Positions 20,091 through 33,100 of a stretch of DNA of 64,000 nt are shown piece by piece. Below the pieces are notes generated by a model, which was not told the origin of the DNA, searched no databases, and saw only the letters and a list, made by a program, of their open reading frames with translations. Numbering within the stretch: the first letter of the stretch is position 1; each line of letters opens with the position of its first letter. Source of the stretch: Strigops habroptila (taxonomy: Eukaryota > Chordata > Aves > Psittaciformes > Psittacidae); NCBI RefSeq assembly GCF_004027225.2, contig NC_044302.2, positions 40,034,510-40,098,509 of the forward strand, given 5' to 3'. A program made the translations under genes and the position numbers.

Positions 20091-23000
20091 TTCATAACTA
20101 GTGTTTTTCCCATTGTTCAGCCTGCTTATTCCCATGAAACAGCTCTCAAACCTTTCCCTCATGGTGTTTACAAGCTCAGACTTTCTCCCAGCTACAGTAC
20201 CACGGCCTCAAAATGCCATATGAGGGGATGAGTCTGCTCCAGGCTCTAGAAAGCCTAAGTCAGAGCCAATCTACACTTCCAGCATGACACAGCAGGCTAG
20301 CAGGGTCTTCTCAAGCCCATCTGCTCGTTACTGGTGATACCAATAGAAGAGCAGAAGAAATTACTCCATAAATCATTCTGCCGTCACATTTTAAATTTTT
20401 ATAGAAGTCTGTCGAGAATTGTTTTCCACATTTTGTGCTTATACCGGAAAAATCTGATTTGCATTATAAAATTAGACTTATTTCTATTACTAATAAAAAT
20501 AGTAATAAAATAGTAATAAAACAGATTTTTTAAGTGTTTTGTTATTAATGAGCACCAAAGCAACTATAAAAGAGAATGAGGCAATAGTTTAAAGCAGTAA
20601 GTTATGCTGACTAATTTAAGATCTTAGACAATAACGAAAATTAGTGTCAACTTGACATTTTAGGGATTTTTTTAAGGTAACTTCATTAGGGCTTTAAAGG
20701 ACAGTAAAATGGTTGTCTTAGTAGCATCCTTATTAAAGAACTTCAGAAAAATTGCTAACAGCAAAAATATGCAATCTTACACTATTTTCAAGGTTTGCAA
20801 CACATTCTCACACCCCCTAAGACGCTCTGTTCTTCATACCATGCCTCCTAGTCCTTTTGAAAATAAAGGAGTTAGTGTTTGTAAGGTTATCCTGGTTGTA
20901 TTTTTCTATTAATTAGGATGAAGTGTTGTGCCTACTGTGTAGTCTCTGTTAATCTTGCTTAAGCACAGCATAGTTTGTAATGGGTGCCTTATCCAAGGGC
21001 AATACAAACTAACCTACAGCTACCCACTTTTTAAAAATATTTTCAGCATACAATTAACTACTAAGAGAAGCTTCTATCAGGGAAAAGAACAGAGAAATAA
21101 TACACTTTACAGGAACTCTTCCAGGGTGAAGTAAAAATTATTTTTCACATACACTGTTATGATTGCTGTTTGATTGCTCAGTAAACACATAAAAGATTAG
21201 GTGTTATTTGGAGAACCTGATTTAGCATACATAAAATTTCCTACATTATATGTAGGAGAACCACACACTACAATTAGAACTCAACTTGTGCAGAACTATC
21301 GTGTAGCACCAGTAATATTAAGTGTGTATATGGAGTTTAACAGAAAATTTTTAGCAAGGAACATTCATTCTAATTCATCCAATATGACTCTTGGACTTAC
21401 AGCTAACCCCTTCAGCATTTTCCTACTAAAGAAAATACTTTTTTCTTCTTGGTTTACTGCTCTCAAGCTTGGGAAAGCCATAAGGACTGCAAAGTGCTTT
21501 TCCCTTTTTCATTTTTAGAAACCTAGCACGTACATTTCCTTACTTTGTTCTTCCCACTACATCTGTATAATTAGCACTGACAGTTCAATTCTCAATCTTG
21601 AATTTTATAAAGTATTGAAAATAAGAATGTTGTTATGGTTTGGGAGAAACCACACTGAAACTGGTAAGCAGAAACACCTTTCATCTGAAGCCCAGGGGAA
21701 CAGTGAAATGTCCCTTTTATTAGAGATGGTGAAACAATAAAAGCCATCACACAAACCTCATGCCACACTGGAAGTCCTTCTGGAATTTGAATTATAAAGG
21801 CTGATGTTAGATGCCAAAGTAGGAGGATTCACTTGATTGCAGTTTTCACATTTGTGCACATGTCCAGAGAAACTGAAAGAGATGCAGTGAGAAAAGAGTA
21901 ATGTACAAAACATGTCAGAAAAGACACATGGAGTAACTGAAGAAAGTGAGACAAGAGTTCTGGTGCTGAATAGTGGTTGCCTTAGACGTGGAAGTATGAG
22001 AAAAATAGAACTATGAATTAACTGTTTCAAAGTATTTGATTCCTACTTGTTTAGAGGCACTCAGTTGCACTTTTTTTTTCATATGAATAGGAATGCACCT
22101 AATATCTAAATAAATAATCAGTTCCTCTTAGCCAAGAAAGTATTTGACCATGTATTCTAGGCTATGTGTGAGATCAGATTCTAAAAAGCCTACTCTCCTC
22201 ATACTTTTAAAACCCTCCCTGTAACAAAGTGAAGGTCAAGTCACATAAAGCAACTGCCAAGCAGTTTCCCAACTCTTTGATGTCCATGAGCCAGAAGTAA
22301 TAGTGTGAAGAAAACAGAAGAAAGTGCAAATGCAGAAAGAGGAACCCCTCCAGAGACCAGTGTGCTGGTCTCCAAGAGACAACCAGAATTAACAAACCAG
22401 AAATAACAGGACACAAGTTTTCACTTTTTCATATTTTCACAAATCCAGAGTACGAAATTATCCCATTACAGAAAACATTGCAATATAACCCAAGCAAAGT
22501 GAAAATCAAACAAATCTGTTTTGGATATTACTGGGAATGACACTATAACTCTGAAATGTTACGCAGAATCTTTTAGGAATTTGAAATACCAATTGGAGTA
22601 TCAAATCTGTGCGTTAGAAAGACATTGTGAATTTTCAAGTGTTCGCAATATTTGAGATTTAAGTCAGGTTTTCCTTACACAGGCACAATGGAGTACTACC
22701 AATAGAGTGTATTTTCTGATTAGAAATCTCCAAACTTCCTGCAAAGTGCATTCTGTCATGATGCAAGGAATTACTGTCAAGTAAGCAGAGGCATTCATGT
22801 ACTCAATCTCATTTTTTTCTCCTTCAAAGTTCTATATATCTTACCGCTCAATCAAAGAGAAAGGCCTTTGTCAGGAAAAGTGACTTTTACAGTGACTTTT
22901 TGTTCCCGGTATGTCCAACAGGGAAAGGAGCATGGACACTAACAGAAGGCTCCATGGCTTCGTCTAAATGTTGTAAGCTGCCACCAGTTTACTTTGTGGC

Positions 23001-24918
23001 ACTTGGTCTTTGTGGTCTATTTCTAATCTCTCCTATCAGATTCTTTGCTCAAATCCCCTCCAGCTTCTCAACACACTAGTTTTTTGCTAGCTTGCTTTTC
23101 GAACATGCAGTTGTCACTCCAGTATACCCCAAAATGTCTTCTTTACTTTTTTTTTTTCCCTTTTGCCTGTTTCTTTCCCTCACTAGGAACTCCTACACCC
23201 TGCTGCTGATTTTCAACCATTTTTCTCCCACAACACATCATATACTTTTCCAGAAAATGACAGTGAAATGATACAAATAGCCTCCTCCTGGTCAGTGGTT
23301 GCTCTTTAAAAAAACCTGCTCAATACTTCTGTTAAAAAGCCCAAAGAAGCCTAAGCAGTTAGGTCTTAACTATATGAAAAAAAAACAGTCATAGAAATGT
23401 CTGCTTGATTTTCTACAGGCTATGACGATGTCTAAGACTAAAAGATAATCCTTGGTGATCATGTGGGCCTGTTTTAACAAAGACGTTATTTCACAAAAGG
23501 CTTAAACCACTAGCCTAAGTAGCCCGAATTAAGTGATGAATCAGTATGATCTCACTCTATCCCAGTTTGTTTGAAACATTTTAAAAGAGTTTTGGCAAAA
23601 CGCTTGCCTGACAAGTACCTCCTTCCAGCGCATATTGCCTATTCTCCCACAAGCTTCATGGTGTTACTTGCATTTTTGGACAACTTACAGGAATGTGGCC
23701 ATGAGCTTATGGCTGATATAAACCTAATAGTGCAGTCTGGTGACCTACTAATGCACAAACCTGATATTAATAAGCATGGAATCATGGCCTGTATTACCAC
23801 CCTTACACCAAAATGCAGTGGTAAAACATTGTATGCTATTGTGCACTGCGACACAAGCAAACCCGAATTAAATTGGAGAAAGAAACTATCTGTGCCATTA
23901 AACTAAACTTAGAGCATCTTACATCAATATAAGTCTGCGTCATTACTTTTCCTATTTACAGCTTGAGACAGTTCTTGAAAGGCCATTCTTGAAACAACAG
24001 TAAGAAGAATGCCACAAACATTTCCTATAATTGTATATTGTTTTTATTAGTACATTTGTATAGAACATATATTTTTAATGTTTTCTCATGTCATCATACA
24101 AAAAACATTACACAATAAACATCATGCAATCCTTAAAGTCTACCAGAAGCAAGTTCAAAAAAGGCAAAAATAGACAACAGCTAAAGATGAGATTCTACTT
24201 TGATTTTGCACAGAAATATAACAACTAAATATTTCCTGAAAGGTTAGAAAAATTTGCTGCTAGTAAAAGTATACCTAGAAAATGTAAATGGATTCAAGAG
24301 AGAAACCAACAAATGATTAAAGGAATTCACTGTATACTGCTAAAAGGGATCCAAAGGAACAACTTGTTCTACTAGTGCAACAAATACAAATAGTATCCCA
24401 CTAATTGCTAGCCTTATTATAATATTAGAGCTTTCTGTGCCTTCAACACAAATAGATCCTAGTGATTTAAGCATCCTTTACAGAGCTCAGATAAAATAGT
24501 GTGGAAAATGGAGGGCTGTAAAAATGATAATGTGATAATTCAAAGCATCTGTGGCTGAAGATGCATAAACAGCAGTTAAATGGCTTAGAAACATGGGCTG
24601 CCAAGCAGATCTGAAGCCAAGAGAGAAGAGAGGAGGAAAAGTCTCAAAAATATGACAGTGTCTTTTTTTTTCCCTGTAGTGGGGACTGAAATGTTCTGAT
24701 TATAGCTGTACACCTACAAGTCTGAGAGTACATTATACTTTAAGCAAGTGAGAAATGTCACTGAAGTCAAAATAATGGATTTCCTAACGTAGGCATCACT
24801 TAATCAAGGGGTAAAAGCATGAACTGCAAGTCTATTATGAGTGTATCCAAAACCAATTCTGTCCAACTAAAAGTATCTTATCTTAAAATATTACTTACCC
24901 AGCTAATACAAGATGCAT
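20091..24918. other. gene-free stretch
   Basis: Nothing recognised. The plus frame at 23571-23906 (111 codons) starts with ATG but shows no family motif and no flanking splice or poly(A) context that I can defend. Confidence 0.5.
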
Positions 24919-25973
24919 TGGGTTTATGTTGCAAGGTTTTGGTAGTGGGAGGGCTGCAGGGGTGGCTTCTGTGAGAAGATGACAAAGCTGCTGCCACTGC
25001 CCAAAGCTGAGGCCATCAGCAGTGTTGACAGCACCTCTGTAATAACATGTTTAAAAAAGAGTAAAAGACTGCAACAGCAGCTAGAGAGAGTGACAGAAAC
25101 AAAGAGAAGAGCAGCTCTGAAGACACCCAGGCCAATACAGAACGAGGGGAGGAGGTGCTCCAGGCATCAGAGCCAACATTCACCTGCAGCTTGTGGTGCA
25201 AACTATGGTGAGGCAGGCTGTGCCCCTGCAGCACATGGAGGTCCATGGCGGAGCAGATTCCACCTGCAGCCCATGGAGGACCCCACGCTGGCGCAGGGGG
25301 ATGTCCAAAGGAGACTGTGACCCCATGAGCAGGGTCCTGGCAGGAGCTGTGGAGTCATAGAGAGGGGAGCCCACACTGGAGCAGGTTTGCTGCAGGACTT
25401 GTGACCTAGCAGGGACCCACACTGTAGCAGCCTGTTCCTGAAGGGCTGCACCCCATGGAAGCGACCCCACACTGGAGCAGTTCATGAGGAACTATAGCCA
25501 ATGGCAAGTACTTCACCTAGCAGAAGTTGGTCTCCTGTGGGAGAGACCCCCTGCTGGAGCAGGGGAAGAGTGTGAGGAGTCCTCCCCTGAGGAGGAAGGA
25601 GCAGCAGAGACAACATGTGATGAACTGACTGCAATCTCCGTGTAGCCATCCCTCTGCACCTTTTAGGGGGAGAAGGTAGAGAAACTGGGAGTAAAGCTGA
25701 GCCTGGGAAGAATGGAGGGGTGGAGGGAAAGTGTGCGTTAGATTTGTCCTTATTTCTCATTATCCTGTTCTGATTTTGCCTGGCAATAAATTAATTTAAT
25801 TTCCCCAAATAAAGGCCTTTTTGACTGTGACTGTAATAGGTAAGTGACCTCTCTGTCCTTACGTCAACCCATGAGACTTTTGTCACATTTTTCTCCCCTG
25901 TGCTGTTGATGAAGGGGAAGTGATAGACTGGCTTGTTAGGCACCTGGCAGCCAGCCAAGGTCAACCCACCACA
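24919..25973 (+). mobile_element. long LTR of a second avian ERV family (about 1.05 kb)
   Basis: The sequence runs from TGGGTTTATGTTGCAAGG to AACCCACCACA and matches a widespread avian LTR type that I know by its internal pattern: the GGTGGCTTCTGTGAGAAG start and repeated CCCACACTGGAGCAG-like units in the middle. AATAAA polyadenylation signals lie at 25785-25790 and about 25806 near a T-rich stretch. There is no PBS or coding sequence on either side, so it is a solo LTR. No clean target duplication is seen at the TG...CA ends. ATGCA occurs at 24913-24917 and 25985-25989, which would fit slightly wider borders. I leave the family name open. Confidence 0.8.
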
Positions 25974-26579
25974 AAGTAGTATCAATGCAGTATAATTAGA
26001 CCTTTGTAAAACACCTAACATAACAATACAAAAAATTCCAAATTAAGAAAATAGAAGGCTATAAAATAGCATGACAAAAATTAAAATAAAGAAACAAATG
26101 ATAGCTCATAACATCACAGAGAATACATCATCATTTAGAAATTCCTCATCTTGGATTGCATGAAATCACAGACTGTTTGTCTGATGTCACAAAGACCACT
26201 GCTAAACCATGTGTTTTACTTTAGCCCAAACTGAAGCAATATGAGAACACAGTAAATATTTACACAATGGGGAGTCATCCTGGGAAGCTGGAACTCCAAA
26301 CAAGACTTGGGTAGGTAAAAAGCCTACCTGGCTTTTTACCTACCATGGCAGGTAAAAAGCTGAACACCAGTTCCTAGGTCAAGAAGACAGGAGCACTTTC
26401 TGACTGGATTAAAAGAGAAATCCCAAAGACTTCAGTTACCCACCGCAAGCAGTCTACAATTAACAATATATAAACATAACATGACCAAGTGGATGGAAAA
26501 TGAAGCTGTTTAAAGTCAGATCACAGACTGCAAAACTACACTACAGATCATAACAGAGTCTCCCTGATCAGCCATTTTG
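25974..26579. other. short noncoding stretch
   Basis: Unique sequence with one strong inverted repeat (26310-26344); nothing else recognised. Confidence 0.55.
26310..26344. repeat. perfect 15-bp inverted repeat (hairpin)
   Basis: GGTAGGTAAAAAGCC at 26310-26324 and its exact reverse complement at 26330-26344, with a 5-nt spacer. A third partial copy, AGGTAAAAAGC, follows at about 26350. Confidence 0.9.
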
Positions 26580-27172
26580 ATGGGCTGCATCAAAAGGAGC
26601 ATAACCAGCAGGCTGAGGGAGGTGGTTCTCCCCCTTTACTCTGCTCTCATGAGACTCCACCTGCAGTCCCGTGTTCAGCTCTCGGGGCAACAACACAAAA
26701 GTGACGTGGACCTGCTCGAGTGCATCCAGAGGAAAGCCACAAAGATGATCAGAGCGTTGGAGCTCCTCTCCTATGAGGAGAGGCTGAGAGAGTTCAGCCT
26801 GGAGAAGAGAAAGCTCAGGGGAGACCTTATAACACTCTTTCAAAACCTAAAGAGGCCTACAAGAAATCTGGAGAGGGACATTTTACAAGGGCATGTAGTG
26901 ACAGGACCGGGGGGAATGGTTTTAAATTGAAAGAAGGTAGATTTATGTTAGACATTACTAAGAAATTCTTTACTAAGAGGGTAGTGAAGCACTGGACAGC
27001 CCACAGAAGCTGTGGCTGCCCCACCCCTGGCAGTGTTCAAGGCCAGGTTGGACGGGGCCTTGAGCAACCTGGTCTAGTGGAATGTGTCCCTGTCTGTGGC
27101 AGGGGGTTGGAACTAGATGATCTTTAAGGTCCCTTCCAACACAAACCATTCTATGATTCTATGATTCTATTA
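26580..27172 (+). mobile_element. CR1 LINE fragment, 5'-truncated
   Basis: Begins in ORF2 at the GGGCTGCATCAAAAGGAGCAT segment and runs through the 3' tail to CCATTCTATGATTCTATGATTCT. The frame at 26577-26930 keeps recognisable CR1 RT C-terminal residues but is broken by small deletions. Confidence 0.93.
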
Positions 27173-30100
27173 TTTTAACTCCGAATCAGGTCTTTTCCCC
27201 TAATATTTAAATTCTAATTCAGAAAATTACTTTAGTCTACACTGACAACTGTTCAGACTACATGAACAAATTTCCCAAGGTCTTACAGGCTGTAAATCTA
27301 CAAAATTAACCATGTGTCGGTGTGGGCAGATTTCAGCTTTCAATATGCTAACATTTAGGATCCCCCCAGAAGTGAATGAATGTGCTAAGAAAACAGCTAT
27401 TTATTTCAAGACATTTCCATATACCTTTTTCTCATGGATGTTACATGCACATCTGACAAAATATGTCTTCTCTCTTGACTTTCTTATAGACAAACTTAAT
27501 ATAGGCTTTCACAATACTAAATGTGTTTTATTTATTTTGCATTTCTTGCTCACCTTAAAGCATAAAAGATTTTGTTTCTAGAAAGAGGCTCATGAAAGTT
27601 GTGGTGTGGAATACTGTACTCTTTTTTCTTTGCTTTTTTCCCCTCCTATAGTTATTGCCCCATGAAAACAGGAAGAACAGTCAGAGTGAACACCTGAAGG
27701 TGATGGTTTCTCTACATGGCAAAAGGCAGGGAGCAAAGATTTGGAAATGAGGGGGAAACAGGACAGCTTCAGGTTGCTCTGACACTAAACAAGAAAGAGA
27801 TGGGCAAAACTCCTTCTGGGACTGCCTAGGTGCTGCTTGGCACATCCTGATGCTGCTCTGGATGGACAGAATTTGGCATAAGCAAATCGATCAAAATATT
27901 AAAAGCATAAAAAATGCATGCAGTTCAGCTGAAAATGGACACAATTTAATAATATTCTCCTCTAGATTCAATCGAAGTATGACTGACTATTTTCTGCCAG
28001 GCAAGTATCTTCATTGCTTCTTAAAGAAAGCTTGACAGACTAATAGTTCCTTTTCTATGCTTTTAAATGTGTTCAAATCTACGTTGTGAGCTTGGAATTT
28101 TCTTTTTAAAGTTATGAAAATCAGGTATAAAGCAGAAAAATAAACCTTCATAGTACAAAAGAATTATTACAGGAAGCTGGTGTTAGCCAAGCAGTTAACC
28201 AAAAAGCAAACCCATAATGGCTTTCCCACTGTTAAAGTTAATATACAAAGTAAATCAGACTCTGCTTGGTCTTAGGAGTTGAAAAGAGAAATCTGACAAA
28301 GATAAAAGCTGTAGGTCAGATCTCTTCTGCCCAACTTCAATCCCCTCCTGCCTTTAGATAGACCATCTTCAAAGCTCTGCTACGGCTTTAGAAGACAATA
28401 TTTTGTGGAGCAGAGCAGCATAAACAAATTTTTTTTCTGCCTTATTATATTGATGGGGAATATCATCTGGGAGTAATACTTATAATCCCACTAAAACTAA
28501 TAGATCAACTTTGGTGAAGCTATTTACATGAGTGAGAATATTCACAAGCGCTACCTGCAAGATAAGTTAGAGAATCAACACTGATACAGAGAAGCCAGCT
28601 TAAGGTGGCCAAGGAGACAATTTTTTAAAGACAAGCCAGAAGATTGCAAAGATTATAGAGAGAAAAAAAAGATGAAAGCTAAAGGAAACAGCTAGCGAGA
28701 AACTGATTGTGGTAAATTTTTAAGTAAGTCCTTCACGAGCCACACACACAAACTTATTTGGAATGAGATCAAGTTTCATTTATAAGTCAGTGAGGCCAAA
28801 ATAAAAAAGGCAAAAGGCAAATTAAAAAAGACTCTAGGCTCCTAAAATATTTTCCATAGTTCAGAGAGGTTATCCTTCCCGAAGCAGCCCGCTCCGCCAT
28901 TGATCAAAAGCTACTCCTCCAGATTAATCCACTATTAAGCTGGAGGACTAAAGGGTTACTGGGCTACAGCTGATTGATATTCTCCACTCTGTCCTGCAAA
29001 AATCCAATCTCCCCAGAAAAATATGGCTGACATTTAAAGTATACACATACTGTGGTATTTGCTAAGGTTTTAAACAGCTATGAGTCTCAAATTCTGAGAA
29101 GGTGGGTTTTGTGTTTTGGGTTTTTTTTTTCCTGACTGTCTGATTAGCAGAGAGAGGAAAAGCCATATTCTGTAAATTTTTGGACACACTTAACATATTC
29201 CAGGTGTCACCTATTATACAGAAGAAAACTGATTGCTGAAGCATTGAAGTTCAAAGCCACATCCTTTCCCCTTTGCACAGCAGTCTAAAAGGGCAGATGT
29301 TGAGAAGCACTTCTCACCCTGGGACTTGACTGTCAAATCTAAGACTTGGAAAGGAGCCAGATGTAAAGTGGGAAGACACTGCATGGCTTCTCTTTAAGTT
29401 TTAGGAGTTTCATCTTTTCTCTCATGCGGCTTTGGGCAACTTCCCCTTTAGACACTGGTGATAGAAAGGTCAGGTTTTTTCCTATAGCACTGACGTTCAA
29501 AAAGGAATAGTCAGGCACTTAGATTTACTTTTCTTCAGTAGATATAAAGCTAAGCTATAAAGCTGTGCAGCATAGGAAGCATTTTAAAACTGTTCAAAGC
29601 AAGTTTTTAATCAGAAGATCTGTTAAACTTCACAAATTGTTACACAGTATTGTTAAATTAAGCCTCCTGAGACTACAGGCGTTGAACTGTAAATCTGTAA
29701 TGTCCAGAACAGGAATAACGATCAATGTGAAACAGGCAGGGATGCAAAGTGGGCTTCTCTAAGCATGGACAGTGGGAGATACTGTACCTTCTGCTTCGCT
29801 CACAATTATATTTCTCCAAGCATGGTCCCACAAGGAGCATTAATTACAGTTCATTCATCACCGCCAACAGAGAAGGAGCATGTCATGAACCATCAGGTTT
29901 GAGAGGGAAAGGGAAAAAGAGAGAAAACAGATGTACAAGAGTGGCCATGGTTTTTAAGACTTTGTTATTGGAGAGAGAGTTCATGCTATAACTAAGTGCA
30001 GTCATGCTTTTTCTCCAAACTACTCCTCAGAATTTGATCACACACCTCACCAGTTTTCCCCTCTTTGTCCCCTTGCTTTTCACTATTCTTTTTAGACACT

Positions 30101-33100
30101 TTTTTGACTCTAGTGCCTTCAATATTTTTTCCTATTTCTTACTCTTTTTGATTGCTTTATTTTGGTTTATTTAAACAAAAGTCTGTTGTTGCAGCATAAA
30201 TCTAGAAATCACCCTTATGAATGTACAGACTAAGCCAGGTTCCCAGATAGCTATATAATAATTTCAGGGAGTAAGATACAAATTATATAAACCTCCTGCT
30301 AATTTATAGCTCAAAACTGATCAAGAGATTATTAAAACCTGAAGATTCTTTCTGGTTTCTTAAGTTCCATTGAATTTCCTCTCTTACAGATGTGACTTCG
30401 CAACATAGCATAATCATTTATAGGGAATGCAAGGACAGACATCTTGTGGCAATAACAAGAAGTACGCAAACAAATGCACTTTCATATACTGAAAATGCCC
30501 TTTAGATACTGGGTTTACTACAACTTTTCAAAGTCATTTCAAAACAAAAACTTTCAAATTAAAATATCAAAATGCTTCACTGATGAAAAAGTTTGTTATT
30601 TTAAAGAATTTTTTGGAGGGGTTTTTCACCCAAGCAATATTATTGAAATAGTATGCATACTGAAAAAAATAAAAGAGAAAAAAAAGTTAAAAAAAGGTTC
30701 AGCTCTAATTGCAGTAAATACAAGGAGCTTCTATAATTTCAAATTACCTAGAAAAGAAATTTAACCAAAAAAATATAAATGAAGTCATTGTCTCCTTACA
30801 AAGAATACTTCAGAAAATCTCTGGCAGAGGAGAAATGAAATGGTGCATCTAAATTGCAGCAAGGATAAGTTAGGACAGATGTTTCTCCTTGTGATGGTCT
30901 CTGAAAATGACTACGTCAACGTTAAAAGGAATAGCTAGAAATGAGATGGGTACACCAAGAGTGTAGATTCCCTTCCTGTGGTTGGTGTTCCTGCTGGTTT
31001 TCTGTCATTCAGTTTCTTCATCTTAAAAAGTGCTTCTTAGTGCCTGCGTGAAACACTTGGTGTTCCTGGTAGCAGCATTACCCTCTCTTTTCATCACAAA
31101 TGGGATCTAGAGCAATATGAAAAGTACTTTTTCACTGTTAAGAGATTCCAGTGAAATTTTTCAGGTGAAAATGGATAAATGAAGAAAGGCATTATTCATA
31201 CTGATCCATGCCAATGCTGAATAACCTAGAAATGGGAATGGTTATAGCATCTGTAAATCTCCAGGAATCTATATGAGCCTGCGATGTTGGTAAATAAATA
31301 CCATTGATCAATATTCACTGAAGTGAAAGAAAAATATAAATATATTAAATCTGGAGGATTACAGGAAAATATTTCAGTGCTGCAAAATATTGCTCAGTGC
31401 TGAATGACTGAGGGGTCATGAGGTTCAGGGAGGTTAAATGCTTCAGCTATGATCACAGATCAAGGTCAGACACCACCTTTGGAAAATCATCTCATAGCCC
31501 AAGCTGCAGATTTTAACAGCAACTGACATAGTCTTACATACATGGGCATATTATCCCTTAGTTTACTGACATAAAAGCATCCATGCAAGAGATGTTAATT
31601 TTTACAAGTTACCATAAAAATAGACAGGACTATCTCAAAAAATATCTGAAACAGATGTTGAGAGCAATGTATGACATAGGACTGTATTGCCCTCTGGAAT
31701 GTGAGAAAGAAAAAAATAAAACAAAACCAAAACCAAAAATCCTCTAGTATTTTAAAATAGAGCACTAAATTCCTGTGAGTGGATTTACCACCTTATCAAA
31801 ACAAGATCTCCTGCATGATACCAGATTAAAGAAGAACAATATTGGCTCTGAAATGCTGAATGAAATTGCAGAGTCATGAGGGAGGAGATTGCTGTTAACT
31901 GACCTGGAAGACAACACAGGCTGTTTTCCCGGATGACTAGAAAGTCAGACAATTATGGAAGTGTGCAGCTCCTATTGCCATTATTTTCTATTAATATTAT
32001 TTCCTGTCTTCTGAAGACCAAAAGTTTTGGCCTAATGCAGCTTTCCAAAGATTGCAGAGGAGGGAGAAAACAGATACAGTCAAGATCACTCATTTATTCT
32101 TTCATGAAGTTTTACCACAGCTATTTGTATTTTTTAAAATACTGTTAAAGGAAACATTTTGGTTCACCTTTAACCAGGAGACAGTAGTTTTTCATATCAA
32201 CAGCCTGATAGCTTAACCCAATTCTCAATTATGAGTACAATGCCAAGTCACAACACATACATTGCTTTTTTTTTAAATCAAATGTAACAGCTTTTAGAAA
32301 AGATGGAACTTTGTAAAGAGGTGGCAGTCATCCTGTCACCTACTTCAGGCTATAAACTAAGATAGCACGGAAGAATGAAATGTAACAAAAAGTTCTGAAG
32401 TCCACCATCGAAAGGAAACAAAGCCAAGTTAAACACTGCACTTGTGACACAAGCAGGTTTTGGAGTCATCCTCTCTTTCACAATTGTTTTCAGCTAAACC
32501 ACAGCTTTCACATTAATCATAAACCAAAAGAGTACTGTCTAAGAAAAATAATGGATACGGAGTAAGAAGGAAAATAACGGATTAATGAAGGGGTTAGCGA
32601 AGTCAAAAGTTCCTGAGGAGCTGTGATTGCCAGTGCTGTCCACAGGCAAGGAAGCCAGAAGAATTCAAAGGTTTTGCCAAGAAGCACTGCAGAGATGGAT
32701 AGCAATAATGAGCTTCTCACCTAGCATGAGCCCAAGCAAATGCAAAGTTTCAGCTTAGCAAGGCAAGAATAATGATGCCGCTGATAGAGATAGAAACATT
32801 ACATGCCTGCAAGTTTGAAAACTCAGAATATAATATATATGTCCTGCAAGGGAATTAAAACAGTGACTACTAAATCAGACATATTTAAATGCTGTAAAAT
32901 TGATGAAATTGGGGATTTCATGCTTTCTACTTTTCTACTACAGAGATAATCAAGGAAATTAATAATTCACCACTCTTCCACTCTTTCAAGGTGACAGAAT
33001 TATTTATCTAACTGAAACACAATACACACAGTATACATAGTGCAAGACAGCATAACTCATGCCATCAATGAGATAGAGATGGGCACACTGCACATGGAGG

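Noticed and set aside
23571..23906. 111-codon plus-strand frame
   Set aside because: No recognisable domain, no poly(A) tail or flanking duplication of a retrogene and no convincing splice sites. Length is within chance for 64 kb, although I cannot exclude a decayed gene.
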